From: a virus
DNA: 58,839 bases
Direction: 5' to 3' (one strand)
IMG/VR virus record: IMGVR_UViG_3300009183_000107
Location: 1 to 58,839 of that record
Of this stretch, positions 40,730-48,100 are shown in pieces. Both the position numbers and the translations under genes were made by a program. Under the pieces are notes generated by a model. The model was not told the DNA's origin. It ran no database searches and saw only the letters and a list, made by a program, of their open reading frames with translations. Each line of letters opens with the position of its first letter. The first letter of the stretch is position 1.

Positions 40730-42883
40730 GTGGAAAGCGAATATTCGCAACTGGCGGAAGCACTAAGGTCAATTGCCCTTTCGTGTGATGGCGCAGTAAC
40801 TGAAGACAGCGTCGGATTTAATAAATCAGATTCCCGCATTGGCACCCAATTAGCACTAATTCCAGAATCTTACTGGACGCCAACAATGGCTTATTCGGCA
40901 TGGATAATGCTTGCCAAGTATTCAAAGCAATTAAGAAAACTTGGCTATGTCTATGATGAAATAAAACCACCAAAGCGCGCATATACAGATATTCATCAAG
41001 ACCTGGATTCCGTCTATGGCTCAAAAGTAGACAGAAGAATTACAAAAGTAAATAATAATTTTATAATTCACTGTCAATACGACGAGCAAGTGACCTCGGA
41101 ATTAAAACAAATTACTGGAGTGGTTTGGAATTCTGCTGCATCGGTTTGGATTGCTCCAGAATCGGCTAAACTGGAAGTAGCAGAATTTGCATCTAAGTAC
41201 CAATTCAATGTCTCGCAGGAAGCACAAACTCAATTGCCAGAAGTAATTCAAGACACAGAAAAGTCTCTGACTATCAGCAAGCGCGGCATGGCTGTAATTA
41301 AATTTCCGTTTGATTCAGAGATTATTACAGAAGTCAAAAAACTCCCACAGCGAACTTGGGATATGAAGAAAAAGCATTGGACTGCCCCGATAACTATCGG
41401 TGTTCTTGAATTTGCTGATAAGTATAAATTTGATGTTGAGGATTCGGTTCGCGAAAAGATTATTGAACTCACAAAGAAGTCAACAGAACTACTGGTTCAG
41501 TCAACATCTACCGATGCAGATATAAATATCCCAACTCTCAATGGGACGCTAATGCCGTACCAAAAGGCTGGAGTTGCTTATGCTAGTTCGGTTGGGCGCT
41601 GTTTGATTGCTGACCAAATGGGTCTCGGTAAGACCGTAGAAGCGATTGCCGCACTTGAATACAGAGATGCGTTCCCAGCAATCATTGTCTGCCCAGCCTC
41701 GCTCAAAGAAAACTGGAAGCGTGAAATAAACAAATGGCTTCCTCACCGCACGGTCAATATTCTGAGCGGTAAAGGCAACATCGCCAATGTTGATGTGAAT
41801 ATCGTGAACTACGACATCATCGGCAGGTTTGTTGAGCCAATCATGCATCTAAAACCAATGGGTCTTGTCCTTGACGAGTCTCACTATGTGAAGACGAGCA
41901 AGACAAAACGCACAGAAGCAGTTCGCGACATTGCAAAGAAGGTTCCGCAATCTGGAACAGTATTGCTTCTCTCTGGAACACCAGTTACGAATAGACCAGA
42001 AGAACTTGTAAGTCAATTAGAAATCCTGGGAATGCTTAGTCGCTTCGGTGGCAAGTGGGCATTCCTGAAGCGATATACAAATGCCTACCACAATGGATTT
42101 GGCTGGGATACTAAAGGCGCTTCAAACCTCAACGAACTGAATATGAAACTTCGCCAGAACTGCTACATCCGCAGAACAAAAGACGAAGTGCTAAAAGAAC
42201 TTCCAGCAAAGACACGAAATGTTGTCCATGTTGAGCCATCTGGAAAAGGATATGTGGAGTACAGAAAAGCAGAAGGCGACCTTCTTGCATTCCTTGCAGA
42301 GAATGGATACCGCTCTTCAGATACAGCAGAGCACTTGCGCAGAACTACAGTTTTAAAGCGTCTTGCTGCTGACGCAAAGATGGAATCAGTAATTGAATGG
42401 ATTGATTCATTCTTGGAATCATGCGATAGAAAACTTGTTGTGTTTGCACACAATGTCGCCATCGTTGATTACCTCGCTTGTAAGTACGGAAACCTTCGTG
42501 TTAGCGGGCAGGACTCAATGGAAGATAGGCAGCATGCCGTTGACTCTTTTCAGAAAGACCCAAAAGCAAGAGTTATTGTTCTCAACCTTCAGGCTGGTGG
42601 AGTTGGTCTTACTCTTACGGCTGGCTCCGATGTTTGTTTTGTCCAACAAGGATGGACTCCTGGCGAGCATGACCAAGCAGAAGATAGATGTCACCGAATC
42701 GGACAGCAAAACAGTGTCCAAGCATGGTACTTAATTGGAGTAAATACAATTGATGAAGATATCTACGATTTGATTGATGCAAAACGAGCAGTTGTTGACG
42801 CAGTTACTGAAGGTGATGAAGTCCAACAAGCAAGCGTTGTCGGTGACTTAATGAAAAGGCTTTACGCTAAAACAAAGCCATAG
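40730..42883 (+). CDS. SNF2-family DNA helicase with HARP-like repeats
   Basis: A 717-aa ATPase starting at GTG 40730. Residues about 95-160 and 185-245 are two related repeats (FIIHCQYDEQVTSELKQI ... WNSAASVWIAPE, and MAVIKFPFDSEIITEVKKL ... WDMKKKHWTAP) like the HARP domains of SMARCAL1-type annealing helicases. The SNF2 core follows: Walker A ADQMGLGKTVEA (about residue 300), the Walker B variant VLDESH (about 382), LLLSGTPVTNRPEEL, and in the second lobe VFAHNVAIVDYLACKYG, LQAGGVGLTLTAGSDV and DQAEDRCHRIGQ. The family remodels or re-anneals DNA. Its position among lysis genes is odd. Confidence 0.92.
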   Translation: MESEYSQLAEALRSIALSCDGAVTEDSVGFNKSDSRIGTQLALIPESYWTPTMAYSAWIMLAKYSKQLRKLGYVYDEIKPPKRAYTDIHQDLDSVYGSKVDRRITKVNNNFIIHCQYDEQVTSELKQITGVVWNSAASVWIAPESAKLEVAEFASKYQFNVSQEAQTQLPEVIQDTEKSLTISKRGMAVIKFPFDSEIITEVKKLPQRTWDMKKKHWTAPITIGVLEFADKYKFDVEDSVREKIIELTKKSTELLVQSTSTDADINIPTLNGTLMPYQKAGVAYASSVGRCLIADQMGLGKTVEAIAALEYRDAFPAIIVCPASLKENWKREINKWLPHRTVNILSGKGNIANVDVNIVNYDIIGRFVEPIMHLKPMGLVLDESHYVKTSKTKRTEAVRDIAKKVPQSGTVLLLSGTPVTNRPEELVSQLEILGMLSRFGGKWAFLKRYTNAYHNGFGWDTKGASNLNELNMKLRQNCYIRRTKDEVLKELPAKTRNVVHVEPSGKGYVEYRKAEGDLLAFLAENGYRSSDTAEHLRRTTVLKRLAADAKMESVIEWIDSFLESCDRKLVVFAHNVAIVDYLACKYGNLRVSGQDSMEDRQHAVDSFQKDPKARVIVLNLQAGGVGLTLTAGSDVCFVQQGWTPGEHDQAEDRCHRIGQQNSVQAWYLIGVNTIDEDIYDLIDAKRAVVDAVTEGDEVQQASVVGDLMKRLYAKTKP

Positions 42884-42941
42884 CCTATATATACACCTTG
42901 CTTCGACAAGACTTTGGGCAACCGAGTTAAAAGGAGCAATC

Positions 42942-43148
42942 ATGAAAGCAACAACAGCAGCAGACGGAATCGCAAAGGGTGGCGCAATGGGCGTCGTTGT
43001 TTACTTGTGTGATAAGTACAGCATTGACCCAATGCTCACCGCACTTGCAATGCCACTAGTAGCAGCAGTTCTCGCAATGGCATCAACAAAGATTGGTGAC
43101 CCAACCGTTGCATCATTCTTCGCAGCAAAGCAAGAGGCAAAGAAATAA
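42942..43148 (+). CDS. Small membrane protein, holin-like
   Basis: A 68-aa protein behind AAAGGAG. It is Ala/Met-rich with hydrophobic segments GGAMGVVVYLCDKYSI and MLTALAMPLVAAVLAMAS and a basic end (AAKQEAKK). It overlaps the endolysin start by one base. Position and size fit a holin or a spanin-like accessory protein, and together with the 39766 and 39939 products it makes a divided lysis cassette. Function inferred. Confidence 0.55.
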   Translation: MKATTAADGIAKGGAMGVVVYLCDKYSIDPMLTALAMPLVAAVLAMASTKIGDPTVASFFAAKQEAKK

Positions 43149-43720
43149 TGGCAAAGGAAAGTTGGCCAGTAGTACCAGTTAAATACTGCGAACATTTGGA
43201 AGGCAAGAAGCCAAGCCAGATTACTCCTGCGATGCTTCGCAAGTTGTCTGTTGGTGGTCAAATGCACCACTGTGCAGCGCGCGCTTTTGAAGCAATGAAA
43301 GCAGCCGCAGCAGCAGAAGGAATCAAGTTGGCTCCGACTAGCAGCGGCGACACATTCCGCAGTATCGAGACCCAGAAAAAAGGCTTCCTCACCAGATACC
43401 AAAAGGAGTTAATTCCAGATGCCTCAACACGCACCTGGAACGGTGAGAAGTGGTATCTGAAGAAGGGCAATGCTCCTCTTGCTGCACCAAACGATGATGC
43501 CAAAACCTGCTCACGCCACATGCTTGGAATTGCTATTGATATTGCGAACGCAAACGGCAAAATCCTTGCTTGGTTGCTTGCTAATGAGCAGAAGTTTGGA
43601 TTCAGCCACGAGGTAGTTGAAAACCCAGGCGCAGAACCTTGGCACATTCGCTTTACCGAAGGTAAGGCAATGCCACAGGCTGTTCTGGACTACGAAGCGG
43701 CTAATCCACCACAGGCGTAA
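43148..43720 (+). CDS. Endolysin: M15-type D-Ala-D-Ala carboxypeptidase
   Basis: A 190-aa peptidase M15 (VanY-type) protein. The zinc and catalytic residues are visible: SRHMLGIAIDI gives His124 and Asp131, and AEPWHIRF gives Glu163 and His166. The substrate-facing segment SGDTFRSIETQKKGFLTRY precedes the core. Such enzymes cut peptide stems of peptidoglycan, the usual mode for phages of actinobacteria with small endolysins. There is no signal peptide, so export depends on the upstream holin-like protein. No separate cell-wall-binding domain is visible. Confidence 0.88.
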   Translation: MAKESWPVVPVKYCEHLEGKKPSQITPAMLRKLSVGGQMHHCAARAFEAMKAAAAAEGIKLAPTSSGDTFRSIETQKKGFLTRYQKELIPDASTRTWNGEKWYLKKGNAPLAAPNDDAKTCSRHMLGIAIDIANANGKILAWLLANEQKFGFSHEVVENPGAEPWHIRFTEGKAMPQAVLDYEAANPPQA

Positions 43721-43726
43721 GTGTCT

Positions 43727-43766
43727 GGGTATGGGCTGAAAATATAGTATTATTTCGTCCATACCC
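43727..43766 (+). promoter_or_regulatory. Inverted repeat flanking a -10 element before the major tail gene
   Basis: GGGTATGG (43727-43734) and CCATACCC (43759-43766) form a perfect 8-bp inverted repeat, with TATAGT (43743-43748) and TATTAT (43748-43753) in the 24-base interval. No clear -35 is visible. The right arm overlaps the conserved 16-bp motif. Confidence 0.55.
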
Positions 43767-43776
43767 TCGCACACTT
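43761..43776. repeat. 16-bp motif, copy 2 (upstream of major tail gene)
   Basis: ATACCCTCGCACACTT matches 13535-13550 with one substitution. It lies 54 bases before the ATG of the major tail protein, almost the same distance as copy 1 from its gene (57 bases). Confidence 0.7.
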
Positions 43777-43829
43777 AAACAGACAAATCAGTACAATTAT
43801 CCATAGAACAAGGAAAAAGGAGTCCAGAA

Positions 43830-44387
43830 ATGGCCGCAAGTCAGTCCACAATTACATTCGATGTCCAAGATTGCAAGGTGTATCCAGTTAGCACCGATGT
43901 CTCTGGTGGCATTACATACGGCGCAGCAATTGATGTTCCTGGTATTCAGGAAGTATCTGTTGAGCCAAACTTTGTTACCGTAGAACTTAAGGGTGACGGA
44001 AAGGTTCTTGCCAAGAAGGGCAAAATCGACCGTCTTAACTTCTCTGCAACTTATGCAGAGTTGAGCCTTGAAGTGCTCAAGACCATCTTCGGTGGTTCGG
44101 TTACCGCTGCAGGTTCGGGTTCAACCGAGACCGCAACTTACACCTTTGATGGTGGAAGCCTTCCTTACTTCAAGGTTGAATTCTTGGTCAATGACCTTGA
44201 ATCAGAACTTTCAGAGTTGGTATTCGCACTTGCTAAGTGCCAAGTAACTGGTGGAACGATTATGTCAGGTTCGACCGACAACTTCGGAACCCCATCATTT
44301 GACGCAGAAGCGATTCTCCCAATCGCAACTGGCGTTGGCTTCGGAACCGTACAGTTCCGCGAAGGCACATCTGGCCTTAGCGCTTAA
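43830..44387 (+). CDS. Major tail tube protein
   Basis: A 185-aa protein behind AAAAAGGAG. It has the beta-sandwich pattern of siphophage tube proteins: CKVYPVSTDVSGGITYGAA, VPGIQEVSVEPNFVTVELKG, KIDRLNFSATYAELSLEVLK, TATYTFDGGSLPYFKVEFLV and a final EAILPIATG. The position (before a tail assembly chaperone with frameshift and the tape measure) makes the assignment strong. It is bracketed by an unusual regulatory leader and a strong terminator, as for the capsid gene, consistent with high expression. Confidence 0.88.
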   Translation: MAASQSTITFDVQDCKVYPVSTDVSGGITYGAAIDVPGIQEVSVEPNFVTVELKGDGKVLAKKGKIDRLNFSATYAELSLEVLKTIFGGSVTAAGSGSTETATYTFDGGSLPYFKVEFLVNDLESELSELVFALAKCQVTGGTIMSGSTDNFGTPSFDAEAILPIATGVGFGTVQFREGTSGLSA

Positions 44388-44414
44388 TTAATTTAATCTA
44401 ACTCCTCCTTGGGA

Positions 44415-44446
44415 CAAACGACGGCCTTCGGGCCGTCGTTTGCTTT
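44415..44446 (+). terminator. Intrinsic terminator after the major tail gene
   Basis: CAAACGACGGCC (44415-44426), a TTCG loop and GGCCGTCGTTTG (44431-44442) give a 12-bp stem followed by CTTTA. The T-tract is short and overlaps the next promoter's TTGCTT element. Confidence 0.85.
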
Positions 44447-44468
44447 ATACCCGAATAGTGTGTATAGT
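44440..44468 (+). promoter_or_regulatory. Leaderless promoter overlapping the terminator
   Basis: TTGCTT (44440-44445) lies 17 bases before TATAGT (44463-44468), and the ATG of the next gene is 7 bases further on at 44476. The -35 shares bases with the terminator stem and tail, so termination and re-initiation are physically linked. Confidence 0.6.
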
Positions 44469-44475
44469 TACCCGC

Positions 44476-45003
44476 ATGGATTACACACCAATTGTTTTAA
44501 AAAATAAAGGTATCCCAGTAGAACTTGCAAAAGTCAAAAGCATTGGCTCTGATGTATATGAGCGCGAATACGATGAAGTTGGGGAAGTACTAAAAGAAAC
44601 AGTGTTTGTTAGGTTTACGAACAATGTTATTGCAGATATTGAAGAGCATTGGGGCGGCCTTGAGGCATGGCAACAGAATCTTGAAAAGATGCCAGTTTCA
44701 ACACTTCGACAAAGTCTTGCATATGCGCTCAAGCGCAATAACACCGAAGTCGGTGAAGCAATGCTTGAAGGACAAACGGTAATCTACTCAAATGTGGTGA
44801 GCGTTGCATGGGCAATTGCTAATGGCGTGGACCCGACCGTGGCGGGCAAGATGCTCCGACAAAGCGCCCTGCTCGCCGAAGAAAACAAAAGAGTGCTAGA
44901 GCAGGCAATGTCAGTGGTGGAATTCCAGAACGACTCCCCTGGAGACAGTGGTACACCACCTGGTCCCAAACGGGCCGCCCGTACGAAGAGTTCTGGGAAC
45001 TAA
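44476..45003 (+). CDS. Tail assembly chaperone (G-type product)
   Basis: The ATG at 44476 is chosen because a -10 ends 7 bases upstream. The in-frame TTG 44440 lies inside the terminator. The 175-aa product (MDYTPIVLKNKGIPVELAKV, EEHWGGLEAWQQNLEKMPV, TLRQSLAYALKRNNTEVGE, SNVVSVAWAIANGVDPTV) matches the size and helix-rich middle of siphophage tail assembly chaperones. These bind the tape measure before the tube forms. The last 30 residues (GDSGTPPGPKRAARTKSS) are disordered and overlie the -1 frame extension described next. Confidence 0.8.
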   Translation: MDYTPIVLKNKGIPVELAKVKSIGSDVYEREYDEVGEVLKETVFVRFTNNVIADIEEHWGGLEAWQQNLEKMPVSTLRQSLAYALKRNNTEVGEAMLEGQTVIYSNVVSVAWAIANGVDPTVAGKMLRQSALLAEENKRVLEQAMSVVEFQNDSPGDSGTPPGPKRAARTKSSGN

Positions 45004-45113
45004 GCCCAGCACAAGTAGGCGCAGTCTTTGAGGGCATGGGATTCATGAAGCAAAAGGCTGGCACTAGCGACATTATGAACTTTGCTAAATCTATGGGACT
45101 AGCAACAGGTTAG
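44964..45113 (+). CDS. -1 frame extension of the tail assembly chaperone (GT-type product)
   Basis: The -1 frame is open without stops from before 44883 to the TAG at 45111-45113. It encodes a plausible domain (TGRPYEEFWELSPAQVGAVF, EGMGFMKQKAGTSD). Gene pairs of this type in siphophages make a G protein and, by ribosomal frameshifting, a GT fusion. The exact slip point is not clear: CCCAAAC at 44965-44971 is present, but the zero frame reads CCC AAA, which is not the canonical register. CCT at 44938-44940 is another option. The frame itself, not the site, is what I support. Confidence 0.65.
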   Translation, partial: SQTGRPYEEFWELSPAQVGAVFEGMGFMKQKAGTSDIMNFAKSMGLATG

Positions 45114-45180
45114 TCGTTTGTAATTTGCATTTATACTAATTTCGTTTGCGCGGAGTTAAATAGTGTGAAAAAATAGTTTT

Positions 45181-48100
45181 ATGTCTAACGCTGGTGGCGG
45201 CCTCCCCCCAATTAATGTTCGCATTGCCATTAGTACCACTGGTGCTGCCGCGGCAAGAAGTGCTGTTTCATCAGTTGGTGCTGGTGCAACGGGAATGGCT
45301 AGGTCGGTAGCAGCCAGCACTGTCCCAATCAGAATGATGGGTGACGCAATGCGTCAAACAGCATCACTAGTTAAGTACGCGGTAATTGGCGAACTTGTTA
45401 ATGCTGGAAAACAGGCAATTCAAATGTCAAGGCAATTTGAAGTCTCTATGGCTCAAATTAGAGGTCTGGTAGGAATTAGCGCACAGCAGGTAAAAGTTTA
45501 TAAAGATGAAATTCTTGCACTTGGTGCAGCAAGTTCAAAAGGGCCAGTTGAACTTGCAGATGCATTATACTTTATTACATCTGCTGGTATTAAAGGTCAA
45601 AGAGCACTTGAGGTTTTGAGAGAGTCTGCTGAATCTGCTGCTGCTGGACTTGGTGAAACAAAAGTAGTTGCTGACGCCCTTACATCGATTCTTAACGCCT
45701 ATGGTAACGGTACATACTCTGCTGCAAAAGCCAATGACATTCTCGTTGCAACTGTACGAGAAGGTAAAGCAGAAGCAGACCAATTTGCTCCAGCACTTGG
45801 CAAGGTACTCCCAATTGCTGCTGCATTCGGTGCTTCGTTTGAAGATGTCTCCGCTGGTGTTGCTGCCTTGACCCGTGGTGGTGCGAGCGCTGGAACATCT
45901 GCTATTTACTTGCGTCAGGTTCTCTCACAACTACTTAAGCCATCAAAAGCAGCAGCAGAAACAATGCATGCTGCTGGAACATCGGCAGAAGAACTTCGTG
46001 ACAAGATTCAAAAAGACGGTTTGCTGAATGCTTTAAGTTATTTGAATACCAAACTTGGAGGAACAGATACACAAGTTGCTTCCGAAGGTTTAACAAAGGT
46101 ATTCGGTAATGTGCGCGCACTTACAGCAGTCTTCTCGTTGCTAGGACCAAACCTTGAATCCAACAGGCAAATCTTTGAAAACTTGAATAATGCAACTGGA
46201 GATGCAGACTTAGCATTCCAGGCTTATACAAAGACTGCTGATTATAAGTTTAAGAAAGCAGCGGCAGAGTCTCAAGCAGCATTGATTCGTCTTGGTGATG
46301 CAATTATGCCAACAGTTACTGGACTAATGGCAATGGGTGGAGCAATTGCCCGTGTTGCAGAAACACTATTAAGATTTGCCACCGCAAGTGGATTTTTTAA
46401 TAAACTTGCTAAAGGCGCATTGATGGCCATTGCGGCATTCACTATTTTTACAAGAGCAAGTTTATTCTTATTTACTAGAGTTTCGTCACTTGTTCGTTTA
46501 TTTGGACATGCACAAATTGTTACCCGCGGCCTCACAATGGGAGTTCGAGGTCATAACGCGGCAATGCAGCAGGCTGGAATGGCTGCAACAATGAATGCTA
46601 ACGCCTACAAAATTTTAGGAATGTCGACAACTCAACAGACCGCGCTAGAAACAGAACTTGCCGTTGCTACTGCTGGTGGAACCTTAATCACCGACGAAGA
46701 AACAATGGCAATTTTACGAAACCATGTTACAAAAGCAAGAGGCGCTGCGATAACACAAATGATGATTGGTAAAACCACTGGTCAAACATTTGCAAACGAG
46801 GCAGAAGCATTAAGTTGGATTGAAAAACAGTTCGCTGTTGAAAGTTTTGGTAAGTCTTTGATGGCTACACTGCCAATGATAGTTGGAATTGCAGCGCTTG
46901 CTTACACTCTTGCAACATCATTTGGTCTTATTGGCAGTGGTTTTGGTGGTGGAATGGAAGCACCAAGGCAATCTCTTGAGGATATTAATAGCCTTCTTGA
47001 GACAACTGCAACCTATGCTGCAACTGGAATCAATATTGCTGTAACCCTAGATTCAAAAGATGCTGGTAAAACAGCAGAAGAATTAAGCAAAGAAACAATT
47101 GATGCTGTTGATAAGGCATTATATGGCGCAAAAGACGCAATCAAAAATATACAGTCTGGAACAACTGACCAAAAAGTAAATCTTGCTGCCGCAATCCTTG
47201 GAACTATGGACTTTGCAGATGAAGATGCAAAGGCTAAATTTGCTGAAAAATTAACTGGTGTATTTAACATTGGTATAGGTGAATCAGCAAACATACTTAA
47301 GAAGCAAGGTGAGGATTATGGCAAAGATGCTACTGGGCTATTTGCTGCTGGGTTAGCAATTGCTGGCGCTCAAAGGCAGCAGAAGAAATTCCAAAAAGAT
47401 TTACTTCCAGATTTTGGCACTGCAGGAACAGCAGCAAAAGATGCTGGTACTGATTCTGGTCTTGAATTTGCTACCGAATATATAAAACAATTAACAGATG
47501 CAGGAAAAGACAAAGAAGTAGCAAACTTCTCTCAAAAAATCGGAAAGAATATATCTGCTCAGTTCAATAGAACATCAGATGTTATGGGATTTGCTTCATC
47601 TATAGGAATGCTTGCAGAACCGTTTAAGCAATTGGGTGCAGCAGCACAAAACTCAACACTTGGCGTCATAGCAACAAAGGCAATATTTGAACAACTTAAC
47701 TCTGCTGCAGGAGATACTGGAGTTAAGTTTGACATTGTTGAAGGTGGTTTTGCAAAAATACTTACGCAAGCAAGTAATACTGATGCCCTTGCAGCAATGT
47801 TTGGACCACTTAATCTAGGCGCTCAAGAAAATGCACAGTTAGTTCATGATGTTCAGCAGGAAATGCTTCGACTAAAAGATGCAAGTCCAACAGAACAGAT
47901 GCAGGGTTTTTCAAAGGTTCTTTTGGAGAACGAAGTCGCGCTTGGCGCCAACGAGGCTGCTCTTTATGCAGTTCAAAATGCTGGATACGATGTAATGACC
48001 GAGTTCGAAAACGGTCTTAACCCAGCAATCCAAGACCAAGTTGATGCATTTGATGCAGCAACAGCAGCAATTAAAAACTATGAAAAAGGACAAGAGGCAG

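Noticed and set aside
44965-44971. CCCAAAC taken as a canonical -1 slippery heptamer
   Set aside because: The zero frame reads CCC AAA C, so the standard X-XXY-YYZ register is not met. It is kept only as one candidate.
45114-45180. Clear promoter for the tape measure gene
   Set aside because: TATACT (45132-45137) has only a weak TTAGTC at 16 bases. I could not support it as a separate promoter.
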